This document shows positions 1 through 7,754 of a DNA stretch of 57,338 nucleotides, piece by piece. The notes below the pieces were generated by a model, which made no database searches, was not told the origin of the DNA, and saw only the letters and a list, made by a program, of their open reading frames with translations. This stretch comes from Ignavibacteriota bacterium (GTDB taxonomy: Bacteria; Bacteroidota; Ignavibacteria; Ignavibacteriales; Melioribacteraceae): assembly GCA_013112585.1 (NCBI GenBank), contig JABFGH010000031.1:1-57338 (forward strand), given 5' to 3'. A program made the position numbers and the translations under genes. The first letter of the stretch is position 1. Every line of letters starts with the position of its first letter.

Positions 1-54
1 CATAATCTTGAACATGAAGATATGGGAATGATGCGTAACTATTTGATTGAATAA
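1..54 (+). CDS. Multicopper oxidase, C-terminal end only (partial)
   Basis: An open frame enters from the left edge and stops with TAA at 52-54. Its 17 residues are HNLEHEDMGMMRNYLIE. The spacing H-x3-H-x4-M fits the end of the multicopper oxidase copper signature HCHxxxHxxxxM, where the first His and Cys would lie just outside the window. This is the usual C-terminus of CopA/PcoA-type periplasmic oxidases. It sits 14 bp before a copper ATPase gene, which supports the call. Only the tail is visible, so the subfamily cannot be decided. Confidence 0.7.
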   Translation, partial: HNLEHEDMGMMRNYLIE

Positions 55-68
55 ATGAAAGGAAAAAC

Positions 69-2120
69 ATGGATGACAAAATGGAACATCACGATAATAG
101 TCATAAACATGGTCACCAAAATCATAAGCATGATGACCATGAAAATCATGACCATCACGATCATCATGCACAGATGGTAGAAGATTTCAAAAAGAGATTT
201 TGGATTTCGTTAATTGTAACAATTCCAATTCTCGTTTTGTCACCTCTTATTCAAGAGTTTATCGGCGTAAAAGGTACATTCAATTTTTACGGCGATATGT
301 ACTTACTTTTTGCGCTATCAACATTTATCTATTTCTACGGCGGTTATCCATTTTTAAAAGGTTTTATCGATGAACTAAAAAATAAAGAACCGGGAATGAT
401 GACCCTGATTGCGCTTGCAATATCGGTCGCTTACTTTTATAGCGGTGCAGTAGTCTTTGGAGTTAAGGGAGATGCATTTTTCTGGGAGCTTGCAACTCTT
501 ATAGATATTATGCTTTTGGGGCATTGGATTGAAATGCGTTCAGTAATGGGTGCATCCCGTGCTTTGGAGGAATTGGCAAAACTAATGCCGGATGAAGCTC
601 ACTTAATTCAAGACGACGGTAGTACAATAGATGTGGCGGTGAGTGAATTAAATCATGAAGATATAATTCTGATTAAACCGGGAGAAAAAGTTCCGGCTGA
701 TGGAAGAATTATTGAAGGCACAACTTCTATTAACGAAGCAATGATGACAGGGGAATCGAAACCCGTATCGAAAGGTGAAGGGGATGAAGTAATCGGCGGG
801 TCAATTAATGGTGAAGGCTCGTTAAAAATAGTTGTAGAAAAAACCGGTGATGAGACTTTTCTTTCTCAAGTTGTTAAGATGGTAAGGGAAGCGCAGGAGA
901 GTAAATCGAAAACCCAGAACCTTGCTAACAAAGCTGCCTTCTGGTTAACAATTGCGGCAATATCAGCCGGAGCGATTACAATGTTTGCATGGTTAACGTT
1001 TACCGGACAGAGTTTTAATTTTGCATTAACAAGAACTGTTACCGTTATGGTTATTACATGTCCTCATGCACTGGGTTTGGCAATACCGCTTGTGGTTGCA
1101 GTTTCAACGGCGCTTTCAGCCAAGCATGGCTTGCTGATTAGAAATAGAACTGCATTTGAAAACGCAAGAAATATTCAAGCAATTGTTTTTGATAAAACCG
1201 GAACGCTTACCAAAGGTGAATTCGGCATAACCGACACAATTATTTTTGATGATACAGTTGATAAGAATGAAGCCTTAAAATTAACCGCAACTGTTGAATC
1301 GGAATCCGAACATCCTATTGCCGCTGGAATTGTTAAATCATTTTCTGAAGAAACTGACGGTAAAAAGTATGAATTGAAAGATTTCAATTCTATGCCCGGA
1401 AAGGGAATAGAAGGAAATGTGAACGGAAAAAATATAAAGGTTGTAAGTCCGGGATACCTTTCAGAAAATAATATTACGATTTCTGAAAATGAAAAAATTG
1501 ATAAACTTTCAGGTGAAGGTAAAACAGTTGTATTTCTTTTAGTAGATGAAAAACTTACTGCGGCATTTGCACTGGCAGATATTATCCGCGAGGATTCGAA
1601 AGAAGCAATAAAACAATTGAAAAAGCTTGGAATAAAACCAATGATGCTCACCGGAGATAATAAGAAAGTAGCTAAATGGGTCGCAGAGGAACTTGGACTT
1701 GATGATTATTTTGCGGAAGTGCTGCCCGATAAAAAAGCTGAAAAAATTAAAGTGGTACAAAGCCGCGGAATGGTAGTTGCTATGACAGGTGACGGAGTAA
1801 ATGACGCCCCTGCCCTTGCGCAGGCGGATGTTGGCATTGCTATCGGTGCGGGAACTGATGTGGCAGTTGAAACAGCAGATATAATTTTAGTTAAAAGTAA
1901 TCCTAAAGATGTTGTTTCACTTATAAAGTTTGCGAAAGCCACTTACAAAAAAATGATTCAAAATTTAATTTGGGCAACCGGTTATAATGTGATTGCAATT
2001 CCCCTTGCGGCAGGTGTTTTATTTACTTACGGTATAGCTTTAAGTCCCGCAATTGGAGCTGTTTTAATGTCAGCCAGTACGGTGATAGTTGCAATAAATG
2101 CAAAATTATTAAAGGTATAA
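69..2120 (+). CDS. copB: CopB-type copper-translocating P1B ATPase
   Basis: This 683-residue inner-membrane pump should export copper using ATP. The N-terminus (residues 6-34) is very rich in His, Asp and Asn and has no CxxC metal-binding domain. The ion-binding motif in the transmembrane core is CPH at about 331-333, which marks the CopB branch rather than the CPC of CopA. Other P-type landmarks are TGES (about 227), DKTGT with the phosphorylated Asp (about 375), SEHP (about 412) and GDGVNDAP (about 573). About eight membrane segments are visible. A weak AAAGGAAA ribosome site precedes ATG 69. It lies between a multicopper oxidase tail and a Cys-rich periplasmic protein, so the unit is a copper-resistance operon. 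Cu(I), Cu(II) or Ag specificity cannot be settled from sequence. Confidence 0.93.
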   Translation: MDDKMEHHDNSHKHGHQNHKHDDHENHDHHDHHAQMVEDFKKRFWISLIVTIPILVLSPLIQEFIGVKGTFNFYGDMYLLFALSTFIYFYGGYPFLKGFIDELKNKEPGMMTLIALAISVAYFYSGAVVFGVKGDAFFWELATLIDIMLLGHWIEMRSVMGASRALEELAKLMPDEAHLIQDDGSTIDVAVSELNHEDIILIKPGEKVPADGRIIEGTTSINEAMMTGESKPVSKGEGDEVIGGSINGEGSLKIVVEKTGDETFLSQVVKMVREAQESKSKTQNLANKAAFWLTIAAISAGAITMFAWLTFTGQSFNFALTRTVTVMVITCPHALGLAIPLVVAVSTALSAKHGLLIRNRTAFENARNIQAIVFDKTGTLTKGEFGITDTIIFDDTVDKNEALKLTATVESESEHPIAAGIVKSFSEETDGKKYELKDFNSMPGKGIEGNVNGKNIKVVSPGYLSENNITISENEKIDKLSGEGKTVVFLLVDEKLTAAFALADIIREDSKEAIKQLKKLGIKPMMLTGDNKKVAKWVAEELGLDDYFAEVLPDKKAEKIKVVQSRGMVVAMTGDGVNDAPALAQADVGIAIGAGTDVAVETADIILVKSNPKDVVSLIKFAKATYKKMIQNLIWATGYNVIAIPLAAGVLFTYGIALSPAIGAVLMSASTVIVAINAKLLKV

Positions 2121-2148
2121 TTTTTTCTAAATAATAAGGAGTAGTATC

Positions 2149-2508
2149 ATGAATAAATTTATTTCATCAAAAATGTTTCTAGCACTGTTAGTTCTATTGT
2201 TTGCCGCTATCACGATAAATGCACAAGACAAACCCAAGACAGGCAAGCAGGAGATAAAAAAAGAATGTGCAGGCAGCTGCTGCGGTGCAGAAAAGGTAAA
2301 AACCGGTGAAGCAAAAATCTGGAATAAATTCTGCCCGGTTAAAGGCGGCGAGATAGATACAGAAACTGCCACAGTTGAATATGAAGGTAAAGCAATCGGT
2401 TTCTGCTGCCCCGGCTGTGATGATAAGTTCAGTAAAAATCCCGAAAAGTATTTGAAGAATTTATCGGAAGATGGACAGGAGTTTATTAAAGGAGTTAAGA
2501 AGTCGTAG
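2149..2508 (+). CDS. Secreted YHS/TRASH-like heavy-metal-binding protein
   Basis: The 119-residue product has a signal peptide (residues 1-26, ending in NAQ) followed by a small Cys-rich domain. Cys residues are at 40, 44, 45, 62, 86, 87 and 90, arranged as a CAGSCC cluster, a CPVKGG turn and an FCCPGC knuckle followed by the FxxNPxKY helix typical of YHS/TRASH metal domains. It probably binds copper or a related metal in the periplasm as the third product of the copper operon. AAGGAG lies 9 bp before ATG 2149, one of the clearest Shine-Dalgarno sites in the window. A strong terminator follows directly, closing the operon. The exact metal and role are inferred. Confidence 0.75.
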   Translation: MNKFISSKMFLALLVLLFAAITINAQDKPKTGKQEIKKECAGSCCGAEKVKTGEAKIWNKFCPVKGGEIDTETATVEYEGKAIGFCCPGCDDKFSKNPEKYLKNLSEDGQEFIKGVKKS

Positions 2509-2514
2509 TTATTT

Positions 2515-2540
2515 AGTCCCGGCAATGCCGGGGCTTTTTT
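2515..2540 (+). terminator. Rho-independent terminator of the copper operon
   Basis: Stem CCCGGC (2518-2523), loop AAT, GCCGGG (2527-2532), extendable by AG/CT and a G-T pair on the outside, followed by six T (2535-2540). It begins 7 bp after the stop of the Cys-rich protein gene. Confidence 0.9.
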
Positions 2541-2569
2541 ATGGCAAGCCTTATTTAAATCCATTTTAA

Positions 2570-2600
2570 TTGAAGTGAGTTTGAATTATTTGTAACTTTG
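2570..2600 (+). promoter_or_regulatory. Bacteroidetes-type housekeeping promoter for the sigma-54 activator gene
   Basis: TTG at 2570-2572, 20 bp, then TAACTTTG at 2593-2600, an exact match to the -7 consensus TAnnTTTG of this phylum. Transcription would start near 2607, leaving about 50 nt of leader before ATG 2658. Confidence 0.45.
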
Positions 2601-2657
2601 AGTAATCATTTAATGCATAAATGTAAATGATATTTTTAACATCGAGTATTTGTAAAA

Positions 2658-3968
2658 ATGATTGCAGAATTAACCGCCAGTAATTTAGATATTTTGAACT
2701 CATTAACTGAAAGCCTTTTCACTGTTGATAAAGAGTTTAGAATATTGTTTATGAATTCCGCTGCCGAAAAACTTACCGGTTTTAACCTTAAAGATGTAAA
2801 AGGAAAAATTTGCAAACGCGTATTTGAATGTGATTTATGTTTAAATGATTGTGCAATTGTTAAGGCATTAGAAAGCCGAACAGCCGTAAGTAATTTAAGA
2901 TCCGTGATCAGTAAAAATGATGGGACAAAAATTGAAATTAAACTAAATGCTTCAATACTAAATAATGATTTGGGAGAACCCATTGGAGGCGTAGTAACTT
3001 TTAATGAATATGATACTAAAAATAGAGTTGAGCCGATAGAATCATTTTTTGGTATAGTTGGCTTTACAAATTCGATGCTCGATATTTATAATTTAATTAA
3101 TGAAATCTCACTTTCAAATGCTGCAGTTCTAATTGAGGGAGAAACCGGAACAGGAAAGGAATTAGTAGCAAACGCAATTCAAGCAAATAGTTTGAGACGC
3201 GAAAATTGTTACCTAAAAGTTAATTGTTCCTCTTTTTCACAAGAACTTTTAGCAAGCGAATTATTTGGGCATGTTAAAGGAGCTTTTACAGATGCCAAGG
3301 AAGATAGAATCGGCAGGTTCGAACTCGCAGATTCGGGAACTATTTTTCTTGATGAAATAGCCGAGATGCCCCACTCGATGCAAATTCAATTACTGAGGGT
3401 TTTGCAAGAAGGTACCTTTGAAAGAGTTGGTGAAGCCATTACTAGAAAAGTTGATGTTAGAATTATTGCTGCTACAAATAGAAATTTGACTGATGCAATA
3501 CGCGAAGGAAGATTTAGACAAGATTTGTACTACCGGTTAAATGTAATTCCATTTCATGTACCGCCGCTTAGAGAAAGATTAAATGATATACCTCCGCTAA
3601 CAAAACATTTTATTCAAAAGTTTAACCTCCAGTACAATAAAAATATTATCGATATTGATGATGATGCGATGGAAATTTTAATGAATCATGATTTTCCGGG
3701 AAATGTAAGAGAGCTAGAAAATATTATTGAATATACTTTTGTTCGAACAAAAAAAGATCATTCAATTTGCAGATGCAGTTTGCCTTGTTTCTTAAAGCAA
3801 GATATTAACTGTGGCAAAAGAAAAATGAAAGTCGAAAAAAAGATAACAGCAGATATACTGTTAACAATGTTAAAAGAAAATAAATGGAATAAGAAGAAGG
3901 TCGCTGAATCTTTAAATGTTAATAGATCAACTTTATGGAGGTACCTAAAAGAATTTAACATAGAATAA
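2658..3968 (+). CDS. Sigma-54-dependent activator with Cys-containing PAS domain
   Basis: This 436-residue enhancer-binding protein has three parts. A PAS sensor domain (about 9-120) contains Cys52, Cys58, Cys61 and Cys65 in one short helix-turn region. An AAA+ domain (about 132-365) has Walker A GETGTGKE (161-168), the sigma-54 contact loop as GAFTDA (208-213, in place of GAFTGA), Walker B IFLDEI (229-234) and the R-finger region. A Fis-type helix-turn-helix (about 394-436) binds DNA. A second Cys cluster (371, 373, 377, 385) links the AAA+ and DNA-binding domains. There is no receiver domain, so control is by direct sensing; the Cys groups suggest a redox, metal or Fe-S signal, which is inference. 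Its likely target is the next operon: dyads and a -24/-12 promoter lie directly downstream. Confidence 0.92.
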   Translation: MIAELTASNLDILNSLTESLFTVDKEFRILFMNSAAEKLTGFNLKDVKGKICKRVFECDLCLNDCAIVKALESRTAVSNLRSVISKNDGTKIEIKLNASILNNDLGEPIGGVVTFNEYDTKNRVEPIESFFGIVGFTNSMLDIYNLINEISLSNAAVLIEGETGTGKELVANAIQANSLRRENCYLKVNCSSFSQELLASELFGHVKGAFTDAKEDRIGRFELADSGTIFLDEIAEMPHSMQIQLLRVLQEGTFERVGEAITRKVDVRIIAATNRNLTDAIREGRFRQDLYYRLNVIPFHVPPLRERLNDIPPLTKHFIQKFNLQYNKNIIDIDDDAMEILMNHDFPGNVRELENIIEYTFVRTKKDHSICRCSLPCFLKQDINCGKRKMKVEKKITADILLTMLKENKWNKKKVAESLNVNRSTLWRYLKEFNIE

Positions 3969-3984
3969 TGTTGCAAATGCAACA
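3969..3984 (+). promoter_or_regulatory. Perfect 7-bp-arm dyad, probable activator site 1
   Basis: TGTTGCAAATGCAACA is TGTTGCA, two bases, TGCAACA. It begins at the first base after the activator stop codon and lies about 145 bp upstream of the predicted start of transcription, a usual distance for an upstream activating sequence. Confidence 0.6.
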
Positions 3985-4033
3985 GACCGTTTCACACGCC
4001 TAAAACCTTTCCCCAAAATAACTTACAGAAAAG

Positions 4034-4053
4034 TGTTTCATTTAATTGAAACA
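4034..4053 (+). promoter_or_regulatory. Perfect 7-bp-arm dyad, probable activator site 2
   Basis: TGTTTCATTTAATTGAAACA is TGTTTCA, six bases, TGAAACA. It shares the TGTT(G/T)CA half-site with the dyad at 3969 and lies about 75-95 bp upstream of the predicted start of transcription. A lone TTTCA half-site also occurs near 3990. Confidence 0.6.
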
Positions 4054-4102
4054 GTGAAATACAAATTGTTTTAGTAATTGCTCAAAATCATATTTTTTAT
4101 TT

Positions 4103-4119
4103 TTGGTAAGGAATTTGCC
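4103..4119 (+). promoter_or_regulatory. Sigma-54 (-24/-12) promoter
   Basis: TTGG (4103-4106) and TTGC (4115-4118), with exactly 10 bp between GG and GC (4107-4116), the invariant spacing of sigma-54 promoters. It is in the only place expected if the upstream activator gene controls the downstream operon. Transcription would start about 12 bp after the GC, near 4129-4131. Confidence 0.72.
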
Positions 4120-4129
4120 TAATTAATGT

Positions 4130-4558
4130 ATGAGCGAAATGTTGGCAAATTATCATTTTATAAATAGAAAATATTGTAATGCCATACCCGAGTTAGAGGT
4201 TGAGTTATTTAAAAATCCATCCAATAATATTAATAAGAAAAAATTAATCATTTGTTATACTCAATCGGATAATCTTCAAAAAGCAATTGATCTTTTTATT
4301 GATCTCCTGCTGCAAGACATTGATCTAATTATAGATACTGATGTTGAATATGAAGACTGTCCCTGCCCTGATTTAATTGCCATGCTGGAAAATAAAACAA
4401 TTAAGAGAGAAAGTGAGCTTAATTTATTTATTGAGTTAGGAATACTTTGGCTCTACTGCGATAGAAATGAATCTGTTAAATATTTTTTACATGCCCGAAA
4501 ATTAGAACCATCAAATAAATCACTAAACACAATTCTTAATTTATTACAACAAAGTTAA
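4130..4558 (+). CDS. Small TPR-like protein of unknown function
   Basis: This 142-residue protein is not one I recognise. It is cytoplasmic by appearance (no signal peptide or membrane segment) and mostly helical. Two weak tetratricopeptide-like helix pairs can be seen (about residues 15-60 and 100-140, with the A-x-x-L-x-P-x-N/S spacing near the end). A CPCPD group sits at about 78-82. The start is ATG 4130 or ATG 4139; no other in-frame Met occurs before about residue 86. The sigma-54 promoter predicts transcription starting at about 4130, so the message would be almost leaderless. The gene ends 11 bp before the split-Soret-like cytochrome gene, so it is probably co-transcribed and may assist its maturation or regulation. 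Confidence 0.6.
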   Translation: MSEMLANYHFINRKYCNAIPELEVELFKNPSNNINKKKLIICYTQSDNLQKAIDLFIDLLLQDIDLIIDTDVEYEDCPCPDLIAMLENKTIKRESELNLFIELGILWLYCDRNESVKYFLHARKLEPSNKSLNTILNLLQQS

Positions 4559-4569
4559 CCGGAGTAAAA

Positions 4570-5691
4570 ATGGAAAAGAAACAGAGTAGAAAAGATTTTT
4601 TAACCAATTCGTCAAAATTAGCTGTCGGCGCAATGGTAGGTGTAGCGGGAGTAAATATGCTATCCAACGGTAAAATTATGGCTAAAAGCAGCTCTTCAGC
4701 CTGGCCTTATCCTTATGCCCAGTTAGATCCCGAAGAGGCTCGTATTCATGCTCATACACTATATTATAGCGGCAAAGACTGCTGCTCAGGTGTATTCGGC
4801 GGTTTAGTTGAATGCCTTAAAACTGCAGTGGGTGATCCTTGGAATGACTTTCCGATTGAAATAATGTTGTTTGGTCGCGGTGGTGGTGTCGGCTGGGGAT
4901 CAATATGCGGGGCATTAAACGGAGCCGCTGCATTAATTAGTCTTGTAACAGATAAAGCACCTTCAGGCGCATTAATTAATGAAGTTTGGGGCTGGTCAAC
5001 AACAGAAAATTTACCGACTGATGCCGCAAACGCAGCTACTTACACAATTCAAAATTATACCGGAACATTACCTCAGAATATTTCCGGAAGTCCGTTGTGT
5101 CACTCTTCCGTCAGTCAATGGTGCATGATTGCAAATAAAAAAGTATCTGACATTGAAAGAAAAGAAAGATGTGCAAGATTAGCAGGCGACCTTGCAGCTA
5201 AAACTGCTGAAGTATTAAACGCTCATTTTGCAAGTACTTTTGTAGGTACTTTTACAGATCCTGAAAGCAATGCGGTTTGTATGTCATGCCATGGCGGTGC
5301 GGCTGCGTTTAATGTTATGACTCATATGGAATGCGCTTCATGTCATACTAATGAACCGGTTCACGGAGGAATTTACACTTCAGTTGCTCCTTTAACAACA
5401 CCAATGCCGAAAAAATATTCATTAGAAAATGCATATCCAAATCCTTTCAATCCGTCAACTAAAATTAAATTTTCAATTCCAAAAGAGGAAAAAGTGAGAT
5501 TGGAAATTTATGATATGCGTGGAAGATTAGTTAATTCATTGATCGATTCCGACATGATGTCAGCCGGAACATACGAAGCAACATGGAACGGAACCAACAA
5601 TCTTGGTGAAAAAGTTGCGAGCGGAGTTTATCTTGCTCGAATGACAACAGGCAATATTATGAAAACAACTAAGATGAATTTGGTAAAATAG
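4570..5691 (+). CDS. Split-Soret-like dihaem c cytochrome with T9SS sorting domain
   Basis: This 373-residue exported protein resembles the split-Soret cytochrome / C_GCAxxG_C_C family. A Tat-like leader (SRKDFL at 6-11, then a weakly hydrophobic stretch to about 36) has RK where RR is normal. The body carries Cys71, 72, 82, 113, 177, 185 and 201, including the family-like G-x-x-CGALNG segment at about 110-118. Two haem c sites follow: CMSCH (237-241) and CASCH (255-259). Residues 283-373 form a separate T9SS type A sorting domain (YPNPFNPSTKIKF core at about 289). The protein may therefore be folded with cofactor, exported, and then moved to the outer surface. CGGAG precedes ATG 4570. It is the last gene of the sigma-54 operon. 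The redox partner is not identifiable here. Confidence 0.8.
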   Translation: MEKKQSRKDFLTNSSKLAVGAMVGVAGVNMLSNGKIMAKSSSSAWPYPYAQLDPEEARIHAHTLYYSGKDCCSGVFGGLVECLKTAVGDPWNDFPIEIMLFGRGGGVGWGSICGALNGAAALISLVTDKAPSGALINEVWGWSTTENLPTDAANAATYTIQNYTGTLPQNISGSPLCHSSVSQWCMIANKKVSDIERKERCARLAGDLAAKTAEVLNAHFASTFVGTFTDPESNAVCMSCHGGAAAFNVMTHMECASCHTNEPVHGGIYTSVAPLTTPMPKKYSLENAYPNPFNPSTKIKFSIPKEEKVRLEIYDMRGRLVNSLIDSDMMSAGTYEATWNGTNNLGEKVASGVYLARMTTGNIMKTTKMNLVK

Positions 5692-5750
5692 TTTTCAGAA
5701 TCCGGAAGCCAGAATTCAGATGTAAGAATACTAAGTACTAAGGAAAAACT

Positions 5751-5790
5751 AAAAGCCGCTTTTCATTGTTATATGATTAGCGGTTTTTTT
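5751..5790 (+). terminator. Terminator of the split-Soret operon
   Basis: Left arm AAAgCCGCT (within 5751-5760), a long 18-nt loop, AGCGG (5779-5783), then seven T (5784-5790). The T/A flanks extend the stem through a G-T pair. It could also act on the other strand. Confidence 0.65.
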
Positions 5791-6077
5791 ATTTATTAAT
5801 TTTTACTCTTTGGAATAAAGTATAAACGAAACGTCGTTCATTTCCTTAAGGCTGAATTAATGTGTAGTTGAAATATTTAAGAAGGTAAAATTCATCGCCT
5901 AAAAAATCAGCTGTCAATTTGTGATCATAATTTTTAATATCATCTATATTTAGCTAACATTTTTATAAACTCCTAACGAATCTTCCGGATTGCCCTAAAG
6001 GAACCAAGCTGAGAAATTTCATTCGATGAATAAACATTGTTCCAGTAATCTTTATAATTAAAAATATTTCCACTCAT
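5789..6077 (-). pseudogene. Remnant of a class I SAM-dependent methyltransferase
   Basis: Reading the minus strand from ATG 6077 gives residues NYKDYWNNVYSSNEISQLG, resembling the start of small methyltransferases (YWxxxYxxxxxxxLGWF). A one-base frame change then gives WF, a stop, and NPEDSLGVYKNVS, which continues that family's xNPExSLxLI start. After further breaks, another frame gives LGDEFYLLKYFNYTLIQP, a stop, GNERRFVYTLFQRVK, which resembles the family's C-terminus (FxYTxxxPxGxxRxxxYTLFxR). The SAM-binding middle, normally well over 100 residues, is missing. This looks like an internally deleted and frameshifted gene. The family match is from memory of its sequence pattern, not a search. 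Confidence 0.5.
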
Positions 6078-6080
6078 AGT

Positions 6081-7310
6081 TTATTTTACCGCAACCTGCT
6101 CAACATTTGTAAAAACCCTCATCAAATTTCCGCCCCAAATTTTTTCAATTTCCTTATCGGAATACCCGCGTTTAACTAATTCATGTGTTACATTCCCGAT
6201 GGCTGTAACATCATAGCAGTCTTCAAGTTCTCCGCCGCCGTCAAAGTCGGAACCTAAACCAACATGATCAATTCCAACAAGGTTTGCTACATGATCAATG
6301 TGATCAACCAATTCACTAACGGTTGCTAAATCTTTCTGATAAATTCTATCAATTTCTATCCACTCATTACTGGCAGCAGCATGCTCTTCATCTGAAAGAT
6401 CTTTAAAGTTATTATATTTATCACGGAGTGCCTGCCTTGCGGAATCACGCTGCGGATTTGGTTTTGTTTTTTTTATATAATCTGAATAAAAAGCAATTTG
6501 AATCACTCCCCCATTCTTGGCTAAGGTTTTTATCATTTCATCCGTCATATTCCTGGGATGATCGCGCAATGCACGTGTGCATGAATGCGAAGCAATTACG
6601 GGTGCTTCAGTCAATTCAATTACATCATAGAAAGATTTATCCGATACGTGTGAAATGTCAATCATCATTCCTAATCTATTCATCTCTTTAACAACTTCTT
6701 TTCCAAATTCCGATAAGCCATTGTGCTCTGCGCCGTCAGGGTCATCCGATGAATCGCAGATATCATTATTTTTTGTGTGGCAGAGAGTGATGTATAGAAT
6801 CCCTTTGTCATAAAAAGTTTTCACAAGCGACAGATCAGAACCAACCGGGTAACCGTTTTCCATTCCAAAGAGAATTGCACGTTTACCATTTGAGACAATA
6901 TTTTTTAGCTGAAGCACATTGCCGGCAAACTCTGCATCATCTTTATTTAATTCTAACTGTACATTTATCGAATCGATAATAGCAAATGCACGTTTTTTAA
7001 TTTTTTCGTTTGCTTCAGGTGTGCGTTCGCCCTGACCAACAAACACGGCAAAAAATGCTGCATCAAGATTTCCCTGCACCATGCGCGGAAAATCGAGTTT
7101 GCCTCCTCCCTGATGTGAGTCGTGCATTTCGCCTAAGTTAAACCCGCTTCTATAAAGTCTGAGTGGAGTATCAACATGTGTATCTATTGTAATTATTTTT
7201 TCATGAAGTTCGGCAGTATGCATAATTAATTGATTCTCCTTACTTATTTCTTTTTCGCATCCAAAAAATGTAAATAGGGCAATTGATAGAAATGATATTA
7301 ATTTATTCAT
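6081..7310 (-). CDS. Membrane dipeptidase (peptidase M19, renal dipeptidase family)
   Basis: This 409-residue exported zinc dipeptidase would cleave dipeptides in the cell envelope. A short hydrophobic leader ends at FFGC (Cys18), suggesting a lipoprotein although the lipobox is atypical. Zinc ligands of the family are present: H45 and D47 in IDTHVD, E151 in GMENG, H221 in ISHVSD and H242 in SHS; GSDFDGG lies at 354-360. Length matches the family. The start follows the ytxJ stop by only 4 bp, so the two are co-transcribed. The methyltransferase remnant lies immediately downstream on the same strand and may once have been the third gene. Confidence 0.9.
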   Translation of the reverse strand: MNKLISFLSIALFTFFGCEKEISKENQLIMHTAELHEKIITIDTHVDTPLRLYRSGFNLGEMHDSHQGGGKLDFPRMVQGNLDAAFFAVFVGQGERTPEANEKIKKRAFAIIDSINVQLELNKDDAEFAGNVLQLKNIVSNGKRAILFGMENGYPVGSDLSLVKTFYDKGILYITLCHTKNNDICDSSDDPDGAEHNGLSEFGKEVVKEMNRLGMMIDISHVSDKSFYDVIELTEAPVIASHSCTRALRDHPRNMTDEMIKTLAKNGGVIQIAFYSDYIKKTKPNPQRDSARQALRDKYNNFKDLSDEEHAAASNEWIEIDRIYQKDLATVSELVDHIDHVANLVGIDHVGLGSDFDGGGELEDCYDVTAIGNVTHELVKRGYSDKEIEKIWGGNLMRVFTNVEQVAVK

Positions 7311-7314
7311 AGGT

Positions 7315-7665
7315 TTATTTTCTCAAATTAGAATTTAGTTCATCTTCTGTTATATCGTAATGACTGGCATGCCATTTCACTCTGCCTTCTTCATCAAGCC
7401 AAATTAATTGCGGCGATTCATGCTGAATATTTAGTTCATCGGCAATTTCCCTGCTTAGCGCCCTAGATGTTATAACATTTAACCGGGCAAAGTTTAAGTT
7501 TTCATTTTCGGATATTTCATCAAGCCATTTATTAAATTTTCTTTCAACACTATAACTGACTCCGCACATAGGGCTGAACTTAAATATCAATGTTTTTCTA
7601 TCTATACTATTTTTTAATAGCTGCCAATCTTCAGCGCTTTTTATTTTATGTTTCGTTACCATCAT
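7315..7665 (-). CDS. ytxJ: YtxJ, bacillithiol-system thioredoxin-fold protein
   Basis: This 116-residue protein has the thioredoxin-like fold of the YtxJ (DUF2847) family, proposed to remove bacillithiol from mixed disulfides. A single putative active Cys is at 34 (SPMCGVSYS). The family signatures NVITSRALSREIADEL and HESPQLIWLDEEG, and the WHASHYDIT stretch near the C-terminus, are all visible. Two adjacent ATGs (7665 and 7662) could start it; a purine tract precedes both. It implies the host makes bacillithiol, as is common in this phylum. It is the first gene of a two-gene unit with the dipeptidase. Confidence 0.85.
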   Translation of the reverse strand: MMVTKHKIKSAEDWQLLKNSIDRKTLIFKFSPMCGVSYSVERKFNKWLDEISENENLNFARLNVITSRALSREIADELNIQHESPQLIWLDEEGRVKWHASHYDITEDELNSNLRK

Positions 7666-7754
7666 TACTCTTTTTTTTTGAACTAATATAATAGTAATTT
7701 TACAATCATAATAAATATTGGTAAATATTAAAACAATTCTTTGGGAAAATTTTG

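Noticed and set aside
1175-1942. Three minus-strand frames inside the copper ATPase
   Set aside because: They are antisense shadows of the strongly conserved P-type core and resemble no family.
2127-2564. 145-codon frame on the minus strand
   Set aside because: Antisense to the Cys-rich protein gene, which has a ribosome site, signal peptide and domain; the antisense frame also runs through the terminator.
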